Part shown: piece by piece, positions 46,835 through 54,427 of the stretch
Layout of the letters: every line of letters begins with the position of its first letter
How positions within the stretch are numbered: position 1 is the stretch's first letter
DNA from: Sphingobium sp. OAS761
Lineage (GTDB): Bacteria > Pseudomonadota > Alphaproteobacteria > Sphingomonadales > Sphingomonadaceae
NCBI RefSeq assembly: GCF_024168485.1
Contig: NZ_JALJVY010000002.1
Coordinates: forward strand, 310,001 to 374,000
Direction: 5' to 3'
Length of the DNA: 64,000 bases
The notes under the pieces: model-generated
The model's input: the letters and a program-made list of their open reading frames with translations, nothing else
What the model was told of the DNA's origin: nothing
Database searches by the model: none
Made by a program: the position numbers and the translations under genes

Positions 46835-47781
46835 GAGCCTTTACCTACGAACGCGCGACCGACCCTGTCGCAGCCGCAAGGGCCGTGGCGCAACGCCCGG
46901 GTGCGCGGTACATCGCCGGGGGCACAAACCTGCTGGACCTCATGAAGCTGGAGGTGGAAACGCCGACACATCTCGTCGATGTGCAGGACCTGGGCTTCAC
47001 CAGGATCGAAAGGACGCCCCAAGGCGGCCTGCGGATCGGGGCGCTCGTCACCAATACCGATCTGGCCGCCGACGACCATGTGCGCCGCGACTATGCCGTT
47101 TTGTCACGCGCGATCCTTGCCGGCGCTTCGGGACAGTTGCGCAATAAGGCGACGACCGGCGGCAACCTGCTCCAGCGCACCCGCTGTCCCTATTTCTATG
47201 ACACCAACATGGCCTGCAACAAGCGACGGCCAGGTTCGGGATGCGCTGCCATCGGCGGCTATTCCCGCCAGCTCGGCGTCGTGGGGGTAAGCACGTCCTG
47301 TATCGCGACGTTCCCCGGCGACATGGCCGTGGCCCTGCGCGTGCTCGACGCCATGGTGGAAACGATCGACGCGCACGGGCAGACGCGATCCATCCCCATT
47401 GCCGGTTTCCACCGCCTTTGGGAGGACAAGCCGCAACAGGATACGGTGTTGGCGCCCGGCGAACTCATCACCGCCGTCACGCTGCCCCCTCCACTGGGCG
47501 GCCAGCATTTCTATGAAAAGGTGCGCGACCGCGCATCCTATGCCTTCGCGCTCGTATCGGTCGCCGCCGTGATCCAGCCCGATGGCACCGGTCGCGTCGC
47601 ATTTGGTGGGGTTGCGCCAAAACCCTGGCGCGTCGAAGCCGCCGAGGCGCTGCTGCCCCAAGGGGCGGATGCCGTGACCCGGCAGGCCTTTGAAGGCGCG
47701 ACGCCGACCAAGGACAATGACTTCAAGCTGCCGCTCGCGACACGGGCGCTGGCCTACGTCATCGCGCAAGCCAAGGCCTGA
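46831..47781 (+). CDS. paoB: Molybdenum hydroxylase FAD-binding subunit (PaoB-like)
   Basis: The 316-residue protein has the FAD-binding PCMH fold: [20 protein letters not shown], then [18 protein letters not shown]. The [20 protein letters not shown] region is rich in cysteine and fits the extra [4Fe-4S] cluster of PaoB proteins. A GTG start at 46831 overlaps the stop of the small subunit gene; an in-frame reading from 46618 would run through that gene. The stop is four bases from the large subunit start. It passes electrons from the small subunit clusters to the acceptor. Confidence 0.87.
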   Translation: MRAFTYERATDPVAAARAVAQRPGARYIAGGTNLLDLMKLEVETPTHLVDVQDLGFTRIERTPQGGLRIGALVTNTDLAADDHVRRDYAVLSRAILAGASGQLRNKATTGGNLLQRTRCPYFYDTNMACNKRRPGSGCAAIGGYSRQLGVVGVSTSCIATFPGDMAVALRVLDAMVETIDAHGQTRSIPIAGFHRLWEDKPQQDTVLAPGELITAVTLPPPLGGQHFYEKVRDRASYAFALVSVAAVIQPDGTGRVAFGGVAPKPWRVEAAEALLPQGADAVTRQAFEGATPTKDNDFKLPLATRALAYVIAQAKA

Positions 47782-47785
47782 TCGC

Positions 47786-49981
47786 ATGAAGTTCAATGTT
47801 CCCGCCACCAACAATCCCATCGACAGGATGTCCGTCGTCGGCCGCGCGCAGGATCGCATCGACGGTCCGCTCAAGACCACGGGTCTTGCGCCCTACGCTT
47901 ATGAACATCGCGAAGCGGCGAACCCCGCCTATGGCTATGTGATCGGCGCGGCGATAGCCAAGGGCAGTTTCCGCTGGCTGAACCTGGACGCTGTCAGGGC
48001 AGCGCCCGGCGTCATCTCGGTGGTCACCGCGGAGGATGCCGGCACGCTGGGCAAAGGACAGTTCAACACGGTGAAGCTGCTCGGCGGGCCGGAGGTCGAT
48101 CACTATCACCAGGCCATCGCCATCGTCGTTGCGGAGACATTTGAACAGGCGCGCGCCGCCGCCGCCATGGCGCGGGTCGACTATGACCGCGCGCAAGGGC
48201 GGTTCGATCTGGACCGGGCGTTGAAGGCCGCTCCTATCGTCGGCAATGGCGGCCAGCCGGCGACGGTCGGCGATTTCGGGGCCGCCTTCGCCGCCGCGCC
48301 GGTGAAGATCGATGCCGAATATACGACGCCTGACCAGACCCATGCGATGATGGAGCCGTTCGCGTCCATCGCGGCGTGGCAGGGCGATGAACTGACGATC
48401 TGGACATCGAACCAGATGATCGACTGGGGTCGGGGCGATCTTGCCCGCACGCTCGGCATGCCGAAGGAAAAAATCCGCTTCCTGTCACCCTATATCGGCG
48501 GCGGCTTCGGCGGCAAATTGTTCCTGCGAACAGACGCCGTCCTCGCCGCGCTGGGCGCCAGGGCGGCGGCACGCCCGGTGAAGGTCGCGCTGCCGCGGCC
48601 CTTCATCGCGAACAACAGCACACACCGCCCGGCAACGCGCCAGCGCATTCGCATCGGGGCGACGCCCGATGGTACGATCACCGCCATCGCGCATGAGAGC
48701 GGTTCGGGCGATCAGCCCGGCGGCGGCCCGGAAACAGCGACCGGACAGACCGAACTTCTCTATGCGGGTGCGAACCGGCTGACGGCGTTGCGGCTGGCGG
48801 TGCTCGACCTGCCCGAAGGCAACGCCATGCGCGCTCCGGGGGAAGCGCCGGGCATGATGGCGCTTGAAGTCGCCATGGACGAAATGGCCGAAAAACTCGG
48901 AATGGATCCCGTCGCCTTCCGGATCAAGAATGACACCCAGGTCGACCCCGCCAGACCCGAGCGGCGGTTTTCGCAGCGCCAGCTCGTCCGCTGCTTTTCG
49001 GAAGGCGCCGAACAATTTGGCTGGTCGCGCAGAAATGCCGTCCCGGGCAAGGTGCGCGACGGGCGCTGGCTGGTCGGCATGGGCGTCGCAGCCGCCTTTC
49101 GCAACCACATCAATCGGACCAGTGGCGCGCGCGTCCATCTCGACCCCGATGGCCTTGTGACGGTCGAAACGGACATGACCGATATCGGCACGGGCAGCTA
49201 TACTATCATTGCCCAGACCGTGGCGGAGATGATGGGCGTCCCGATCGCTTCGGTCAAAGTGAAGCTCGGCAGTTCAGCCTTTCCCGTCGCTGCGGGTTCG
49301 GGTGGCCAATGGGGTGCGGCCAATGCCACGGCAGGCGTCTATGCGGCCTGCGTGAAATTGCGGGAGGCGGTTCTTCAAAGTCTGGGCTTCGACGCATCGG
49401 ACGCCCTGTTCGAAGACGGCCATGTGCGCAGCGGCAACCGATCGACGGAACTTCGCAAGGCGGCTGCGGCAGGAAGATTGACGGCCGAAGACCGCATCGA
49501 ATTCGGGGAACTGGCGGAAAAGTGGCAGATTTCCACTTTCGGCGCGCATTTCGTCGAGGTTGGCGTCGATGCCTATACCGGCGCCACGCGCATCCGCCGG
49601 ATGCTCGCGGTCTGTGCAGCCGGCAGGATCATCAACCCGAAGTCGGCGCGCAGTCAGGTGATCGGCGCGATGACCATGGGGGTTGGCGGCGCCTTGATGG
49701 AGGAACTGGCCGTCGACCGTCGTTTCGGCTTTTTCGTGAACCACGATCTGGCTTCCTATGAAGTGCCCGTTCATGCCGACATCCCGCATCAAGACGTGGT
49801 CTTCCTGGAGGAGGCGGACGACAAGGCCAACCCGATGAAGGCGAAGGGCGTAGGGGAACTCGGGCTGTGCGGTGTCGCCGCGGCCATCGCCAACGCCATC
49901 TACAATGCCACCGGCGTCCGCGTGCGCGACTATCCGATCACCCTCGACAAGCATCTTAACCAGCTGCCGCCGCTGACATGA
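47786..49981 (+). CDS. paoC: Molybdenum hydroxylase molybdopterin-binding subunit (PaoC-like)
   Basis: The 731-residue catalytic subunit is the length of PaoC (about 730). It has an N-terminal entry domain (SVVGRAQDRIDGPLKTTGLA) and molybdopterin cytosine dinucleotide contacts such as IGGGFGGKLFLRTDAVLAAL. Other typical parts are NAMRAPGEAPGMMALEVAMD and the catalytic glutamate in the KGVGELGLCG motif near the C-terminus. Signal sequences are absent, as expected when the Tat signal is on the small subunit. The ATG at 47786 is chosen by its position four bases after the FAD subunit gene. The gene overlaps the next one by ATGA. Confidence 0.9.
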   Translation: MKFNVPATNNPIDRMSVVGRAQDRIDGPLKTTGLAPYAYEHREAANPAYGYVIGAAIAKGSFRWLNLDAVRAAPGVISVVTAEDAGTLGKGQFNTVKLLGGPEVDHYHQAIAIVVAETFEQARAAAAMARVDYDRAQGRFDLDRALKAAPIVGNGGQPATVGDFGAAFAAAPVKIDAEYTTPDQTHAMMEPFASIAAWQGDELTIWTSNQMIDWGRGDLARTLGMPKEKIRFLSPYIGGGFGGKLFLRTDAVLAALGARAAARPVKVALPRPFIANNSTHRPATRQRIRIGATPDGTITAIAHESGSGDQPGGGPETATGQTELLYAGANRLTALRLAVLDLPEGNAMRAPGEAPGMMALEVAMDEMAEKLGMDPVAFRIKNDTQVDPARPERRFSQRQLVRCFSEGAEQFGWSRRNAVPGKVRDGRWLVGMGVAAAFRNHINRTSGARVHLDPDGLVTVETDMTDIGTGSYTIIAQTVAEMMGVPIASVKVKLGSSAFPVAAGSGGQWGAANATAGVYAACVKLREAVLQSLGFDASDALFEDGHVRSGNRSTELRKAAAAGRLTAEDRIEFGELAEKWQISTFGAHFVEVGVDAYTGATRIRRMLAVCAAGRIINPKSARSQVIGAMTMGVGGALMEELAVDRRFGFFVNHDLASYEVPVHADIPHQDVVFLEEADDKANPMKAKGVGELGLCGVAAAIANAIYNATGVRVRDYPITLDKHLNQLPPLT

Positions 49982-50622
49982 CGGGTCTGACATGCAAAGG
50001 CGCGCGCCTGGGGGCGACACTGCTGCTCACGGTGATGGGTTCCGCATCCGCTCAGGTGCCTGCGGTATCTGAAGAGTTGGCCCAGTCCTCTGGACAGGCC
50101 CCGATGGCAATCCGGGCGCCCGCACCGGCAGCTTACCTTGTGCCGGAAGACTTCAAAGTTCCCACGCACGTCGAAGCGGCGGATTTCAAGATTGTGCCGC
50201 TCGGCCCCGACCTGGCGAAAATAGACTACGCCGCTTACATGTCGTCGATCAGACATTTGCAGGAAACCTTCACGCGCAGCACCGACTGGCCGCATGAAGG
50301 CATCTCCGACGCCGACGCCATGCGCGACATGGAGGCCGAACAGGCCAGATTCAGGAACCGCACCTCCTTCGCCTATGCCGTGCTTACGCCCGACGGCAGC
50401 CGGGAACGCGGCTGTATGTACATTTCCCCCAGTGACGTGGAGGGCTATGATGCGGTGGTCAGGCTTTGGGTGACCAGGCCCGAATATGACGCGGGCTTCG
50501 ATGCGGCGCTTTATCAATGGGTGACCCAATGGGTCCGAAGGGATTGGCCGTTCGTCAATGTCGCTTATCCCGGGCGCAGCATCGAATGGAGCCGTTGGGA
50601 CGCCATGGTTGCAGCGCGCTAG
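49978..50622 (+). CDS. Secreted protein, possible GNAT-like fold, at IS junction
   Basis: The 214-residue protein starts with a signal peptide (GATLLLTVMGSASAQV). The mature part includes RNRTSFAYAVLTPDGSRERG, CMYISPSDVEGYDAVVRLWV and RDWPFVNVAYPGRSIEWS, which resemble GNAT-like acetyltransferase proteins of unknown role; this is tentative. It overlaps paoC by ATGA and ends within one base of the stop of the IS transposase on the other strand. The last residues may therefore be altered by the insertion. It completes the receptor-hydrolase-PaoABC group. Confidence 0.6.
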   Translation: MTGLTCKGARLGATLLLTVMGSASAQVPAVSEELAQSSGQAPMAIRAPAPAAYLVPEDFKVPTHVEAADFKIVPLGPDLAKIDYAAYMSSIRHLQETFTRSTDWPHEGISDADAMRDMEAEQARFRNRTSFAYAVLTPDGSRERGCMYISPSDVEGYDAVVRLWVTRPEYDAGFDAALYQWVTQWVRRDWPFVNVAYPGRSIEWSRWDAMVAAR

Positions 50623-51430
50623 GCCGCGTGGACAAATTTGAGCCAGTATCTGGCCGTGGCCAGATGGACCATGCCGAGGAAGCTGTCGGCCAGTTGGTCG
50701 TAGCGTGTGGCGATGGCGCGGTTGATTTTGAGATGGCCGAACATGCGCTCGATGCGGTTCCGCTGCTTGTAGAGCGCTCGGTCATGCTCGATCTTCACGC
50801 GGCGGTTTGATCTGCCGGGAATGACGGCCTCGATCTTCCGTTCAACAAGGTCGGCACGGATTGCGTCGGCGTCATAGCCATTGTCGGCAAGCAGCGCCTC
50901 CGGTGCGCGTTCGGGCAGGTCGATCAGGTCGTCATGGGCCTTGCAGTCTGCCGCTTCGCCAACCGTTAGGTGGAAGGCGAGCGGTCGTCCAAGGGCGTCA
51001 GCCAGGCAGTGAAGTTTACTGGTAAACCCGCCCCGCGAGCGGCCAAGAGCGCGTCGATGAGCCCCCCTTTTCCGCCCGCTGCCGAGACGTGGGCGCGGAC
51101 CGTGGTGCTGTCGATGCTGTAGTGGCCGGTGTCCGCCATGATCTCGGCCAGCGTTACCGCCACGGCCTCCCAAACACCGGCTTCGCTCCATCGCCGAAAC
51201 CGGCGATAGATGGTATTCCAACTGCCATATTTGGGCGGCACGTCGCGCCACGGCGCTCCACAGCGGAGCCGCCAGAGGATGCCGTTGATGATCGAGCGGT
51301 TCTGCTCGGGGCGCCTGCCTCGGCCACGGTTCGCAGGCTCAATTGGCAGCAAGCCCTTCAGAACGCGCCATTCTGCTTCGGTGAGATCGCCCCTCCTTAA
51401 ACCTGCCTCCAAAAAGCAGCCTTGAATCAA
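50619..51430 (-). CDS. IS5-family transposase in two frames joined by -1 frameshift
   Basis: The first frame (51430 down to about 51065) encodes the N-terminus: LTEAEWRVLKGLLPIEP, RSIINGILWRLRCGAPWRDV, and the first catalytic aspartate in YSIDSTTVRAH. The second frame encodes GAHRRALGRSRGGFTSKLHC, ADNGYD (second aspartate), RNRIERMF (glutamate) and the end KFVHAA. A slippery run AAAAGGGGGG at about 51062-51072 sits where the frames join, and a -1 slip gives an uninterrupted IS5-type product. This is programmed in the IS427 group, so the gene may be active in coding terms. The missing left end argues against mobility. Confidence 0.82.
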
Positions 51431-51436
51431 GCCCCC
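50619..51436 (-). mobile_element. IS5-family (IS427-like) insertion sequence, left end missing
   Basis: The right end (51409-51436) reads inward as GGGGGCTTGATTCAAGGCTG, an IS5-type terminal repeat. No matching inverted copy lies left of the transposase stop at 50619, so the left end seems truncated or replaced. The element meets the end of the preceding secreted-protein gene at that point. Confidence 0.7.
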
Positions 51437-51471
51437 GATGCTACGTCAACGGATCTCGTATGGCTTGGCAA

Positions 51472-51696
51472 TTACAGACCGTTTTCGAAATGCGCCGAAA
51501 AAGTCGTTCTTGCCTCGCTGTCCGAAATGACATGCGCTTCACGCTCATTCTCTTCCCACCATGCCCCGCATGTCTGGCATCGTCGCAAATGCGCGTGAGC
51601 CTTCAGACTTGTCGTGACATGTTCAGGCAGGTCGCTGCGACCCGACAAAATCCCGCGCCGACAAGCTTCGCAGCCGCTGTCGTTCCAATTGCTCAT
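51472..51696 (-). CDS. Small four-cysteine protein of unknown function
   Basis: The 74-residue product has two CxxC-type pairs (GCEACRRG near 8-15, RRCQTCGAWW near 38-47) that could bind zinc, with a helix between. The C-terminus (HVISDSEARTTFSAHF) is amphipathic. I do not recognise the family with certainty. It lies next to the IS5 element and ahead of AT-rich genes, in a patch that looks foreign. It could be an orphan remnant such as an immunity protein, which is a guess. Confidence 0.5.
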   Translation of the reverse strand: MSNWNDSGCEACRRGILSGRSDLPEHVTTSLKAHAHLRRCQTCGAWWEENEREAHVISDSEARTTFSAHFENGL

Positions 51697-51956
51697 CCTT
51701 CGATCTTACGCACCTGAGTGCGCCTTGCAACGATCACGCGCTGAAAAATGGAAGGAGAATTTGTCCACGCCGCCTAATACCAAGAGCGTTATTGGCCATT
51801 TCAAATTGGATGCCGGCTTGGCGGCTACGGCAGATATACGAACGGGCCGACGATCCATTCTAAATTATCTTATTAGTCCCATAAATGAAACAGTTCTCGA
51901 ATCAGTGCATGAAAGATAGATAAAATAGTGCTGATTATCTTGACAAGAAAAGGCAA

Positions 51957-52451
51957 ATGCACATGGCAAAATTCACCTTGCACTGTCAAAATTACCCAAA
52001 AGTTAAAATTAATATTTTCGCAGCAAGTGTTATATTAGTGGTATTTTTGCTTGGAGGTTGTGGACTTTCCAAGGATCCTACTTGCAGAGCAAGTGAACAA
52101 GCACTTCCGAGCGTTAGAGATATGGCCCAAGAAAGCCGAGAGATATGGCTACCAATCGCGGAGGTCCCCCCAAATGATGGTAATGTGGAAAATCATATTG
52201 TAAATGGCTGCTGCTCTGTTCATCCTCTCAAATCGAGCGTTTACTCACGGATATTCACACGTCCATATTATCAAGCTTCATACATTCTGCAAACTCGGAT
52301 TGTTTTTGACGGCCAAGATGGCAGAAAGGTCCGAACATCTAGAATAATCTTCAATAGATGCCTGAAAAGATTGAGCCAGATTTCGGAAACGCATTATTTG
52401 AAGGAAGATTTTATCAATGAATCAGATAACATATCAATACATAATAAATAA
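51957..52451 (+). CDS. AT-rich gene for a putative lipoprotein
   Basis: The 164-residue protein has an N-terminal hydrophobic signal with lipobox (FAASVILVVFLLGGCG, cysteine at about 36). The mature part contains cysteine-containing stretches (DPTCRASEQ, NGCCSVH, FNRCLKR). No domain was recognised. Base composition is far lower in GC than the flanks (visibly about 40 percent), so the gene was probably acquired. Another ATG at 51963 is possible. The following short gene overlaps it by 35 bases. Confidence 0.55.
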   Translation: MHMAKFTLHCQNYPKVKINIFAASVILVVFLLGGCGLSKDPTCRASEQALPSVRDMAQESREIWLPIAEVPPNDGNVENHIVNGCCSVHPLKSSVYSRIFTRPYYQASYILQTRIVFDGQDGRKVRTSRIIFNRCLKRLSQISETHYLKEDFINESDNISIHNK

Positions 52452-52628
52452 TTACTTGTATGGCGATGAGCAGATGCCACTGTCGCCAGATCAGAGACTT
52501 CGATCTTCTCAACTCGATGGCTATGCGATTGAGCGGTACGTTGACACTACGTCATACATGAATACAGTAGGTCGTTTTGCTCATCTTGCAGGTGCTGATA
52601 TCGTTTCCAGTTTTTTAATGGCGATGAG
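52417..52628 (+). pseudogene. AT-rich reading frame truncated by the IS3 element
   Basis: About 70 codons are open from the ATG at 52417 (NQITYQYIINNYLYGDEQ, then PLSPDQRLRSSQLDGYAIER and TVGRFAHLAGADIVSSFL). The frame enters the IS at 52629 and stops in the IS terminus. The original C-terminus is not found on the other side. A second ATG at 52474 is an alternative start. Function is unknown. Confidence 0.5.
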
Positions 52629-52634
52629 TAGCCC

Positions 52635-53519
52635 CTAGTTTTCTAGACGCCTTCCACTTTCAAAAATCTGCTGCCGTTCGAACTCGACGGGCGACAGCAT
52701 GCCGTTCCTGACCTGCTTGCGCACCGGGTTGTAGAACATCTCGACGTAATCGAACACGTCCTGACGGGCTTCCTCGCGGGTTTTGTATGTTCGACGCCGG
52801 ATGCGCTCGCGCTTGAGCGAGGAGAAGAAGCTCCCGGCAACCGCGTTGTCATGGCAATTGCCGCGCCGGCTCATTGAGTGCTCAAGATTGTGAGCGCGGA
52901 TGAACGCAGCCCAGTCCATGCTGGTGAGCTGCGAGCCCTGGTCCGAGTGGATCAGCACCCGGTGCTTTGGTTTGCGCCGCCATACCGCCATGTGCAACGC
53001 CTGCAGCACCACATCGCTGGTCTGTCGGCTCTGCATCGACCAACCCACCACGCGGCGGGAATACAGGTCGATCACGACAGCCAGATAGGCAAAGCCTTCC
53101 AGGGTACGAATGTAAGTGATGTCGGTCACCCAGGCCCGGTCTGGCGCAGCCACGTCGAACTGGCGATCCAGCGTGTTGTCGACCACCAGGGACGGCTTGC
53201 CACCGTAGCTGCCGGGCCTGCGCTTGTAGCCGATCTGTGCCCTGATGCCCGCCAGTCTGGTCAGCCGGGCAACGCGGTTCGGGCAGCAAGTCTCGCCCTG
53301 ATCCAGCAGGTCATCATGCAGCTTGCGGTAGCCATAGACCTTGCCGCTGTCGTTCCAAGCTTTGCGGATCAGATCGGTCTGCCGTGCATCTTCTCGAGCC
53401 CGCTGACTAAGCGGGCTCTTCTGCCAGGCATAGAAGCCGCTGGGCTGGATGCGCAGGCACCGACACATCAACCGAACCCTGAACTGGTTCCGATGCTCGG
53501 CAACAAACGCGTATCTCAC
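52635..53519 (-). CDS. IS3-family transposase OrfB with catalytic Glu replaced by Gly
   Basis: The 294-residue protein has the rve integrase core: a first aspartate in WVTDITYIRTLEGFAYLAVV, a second in LIHSDQGSQLTS, and the GNCHDNAVA segment that normally leads into the third acidic residue. Related transposases read NAVAESFFSSLK; here residue 229 is glycine (codon GGG, 52833-52835) instead of glutamate. The N-terminal helical part (RIQPSGFYAWQKSPLS, KVYGYRKLHDDL) is intact. The stop lies in the left inverted repeat. The loss of the DDE glutamate should abolish transposition unless supplied in trans. Confidence 0.9.
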   Translation of the reverse strand: MRYAFVAEHRNQFRVRLMCRCLRIQPSGFYAWQKSPLSQRAREDARQTDLIRKAWNDSGKVYGYRKLHDDLLDQGETCCPNRVARLTRLAGIRAQIGYKRRPGSYGGKPSLVVDNTLDRQFDVAAPDRAWVTDITYIRTLEGFAYLAVVIDLYSRRVVGWSMQSRQTSDVVLQALHMAVWRRKPKHRVLIHSDQGSQLTSMDWAAFIRAHNLEHSMSRRGNCHDNAVAGSFFSSLKRERIRRRTYKTREEARQDVFDYVEMFYNPVRKQVRNGMLSPVEFERQQIFESGRRLEN

Positions 53520-53785
53520 TTTGCATCCCTGGCGAAATACGCGGTGGCTTTTTTTAGGATGTCGCGCTCCTCGGTCACCCGGGCCAGCTCACGCTTCAAC
53601 TGGCCGATCTCAGCATCCTTGCTGGCATCGCCCAACACTTGCCTGCCCAACTGCCGCTTCCAAGCATACAGCGAGTGCTGACTGACGCCGAGCCGCTGCG
53701 AGACCTCGGCTACCGGATATCCGCGCTCGGTGATCTGGGCCACCGCATCACGCTTGAACTCATCACTGACGTTGGGCTTCCCCAT
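53516..53785 (-). CDS. IS3-family OrfA, HTH protein
   Basis: The 89-residue protein has the IS3 OrfA helix-turn-helix (DEFKRDAVAQITERGYPVAE, RLGVSQHSLYAWKRQL) followed by a leucine-zipper-like helix (AEIGQLKRELARVTEERDIL) ending KKATAYFARDAK. It overlaps orfB by four bases. The slippery A7 run at 53549-53555 in the KKAT region allows the -1 frameshift that makes the OrfAB transposase. Confidence 0.9.
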   Translation of the reverse strand: MGKPNVSDEFKRDAVAQITERGYPVAEVSQRLGVSQHSLYAWKRQLGRQVLGDASKDAEIGQLKRELARVTEERDILKKATAYFARDAK

Positions 53786-53840
53786 CGTCGCCTCCTGTCC
53801 TCAAAATTAGGACCAAAGGCGTCCAGAAATCTAGGGGCTA

Positions 53841-54044
53841 CTCGGCATCAGCATCCGCGCGTTGTTTCCAGGCCAAGTTCAGCGGCCCGATATCGCTCTC
53901 CCAAATCCGATCAGCATGGGCTGTGAGTTCACCATCTTTCAGCGCTTCTGCCAACATCGCCTTGGTAAGTACCGATCCACCATGATGCGGGCGTAGAAGT
54001 TTGAGGGCATCGTATGCGTTAATCCAGTCTGCTTCCGATGACAT
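53841..54044 (-). pseudogene. Truncated gene cut by the IS3 element
   Basis: The 68 codons from the ATG at 54044 encode a conserved-looking helical protein start (WINAYDALKLLRPHHGGSVL, TKAMLAEALKDGELTAHADR, IWESDIGPLNLAWKQ) and run into the IS edge at 53840, where a stop is met. GC content is like the core genome. The rest of the gene is not evident left of the IS. Function is unknown. Confidence 0.5.
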
Positions 54045-54249
54045 TTTTAATTAGTCTCCCATTCGCGCACGGTACGGCGCGATTGGACACGGCGACCATA
54101 TTGCATCGGGGAAAGCAAGCAATGAAGTTGGTGAGCATGTTAGGAGCCAACGCTCGAATTGTCCGCGGCAAACCGCCAGCGACCGCATTGATATATTTGA
54201 CGGATATTTGATGGTTCTGGTCAAGGTACATGTAAGTCCTTGATAGTGC

Positions 54250-54324
54250 TGGTGACCCCTACGGGAATCGAACCCGTGTTTCAGCCGTGAAAGGGCCGCG
54301 TCCTGACCGCTAGACGAAGGGGCC
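54250..54324 (-). tRNA. tRNA-Glu (UUC)
   Basis: The minus strand reads a full cloverleaf from GGCCCCT to the genomic CCA. It has the D-arm (TCTAGCGGTCAGGA), an anticodon stem-loop with TTC in CCCTTTCACGG, and the T-arm ACGGGTTCGATTCCCGT. It is not related to the tRNA-Pro fragment at 20420. Confidence 0.93.
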
Positions 54325-54427
54325 ACTCGACGCGCCGTCCAATGGGCGACGCGATGAAGCGAGGCGGGCATTAGGAGCAGACGCCGTGGCGGTCAACCCC
54401 TAATGCGCAAGGAAATTGCGCGTCGTC

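Larger units (their letters stand above)
52629..53840 (-). mobile_element. IS3-family insertion sequence, complete ends
   Basis: The 1212-bp element is bounded by 25-bp inverted repeats with two mismatches (52629-52653 against 53816-53840). Inside are two overlapping genes, orfA and orfB, on the minus strand. Three more bases on each side (GAG and CTC) extend the symmetry. No direct target duplication is evident. An A7 run at 53549-53555 on the coding strand lies near the orfA end and could cause the frameshift producing the fused transposase. Confidence 0.85.

Noticed and set aside
52626..53843. Target-site duplication flanking the IS3 element
   Set aside because: The three bases on each side (GAG and CTC) are inverted, not direct, and extend the terminal repeats.
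54250..54324. tRNA-Glu as the other attachment site of the integrative element
   Set aside because: Its 3' end differs from the tRNA-Pro fragment at 20420-20464, so it cannot be the partner core.
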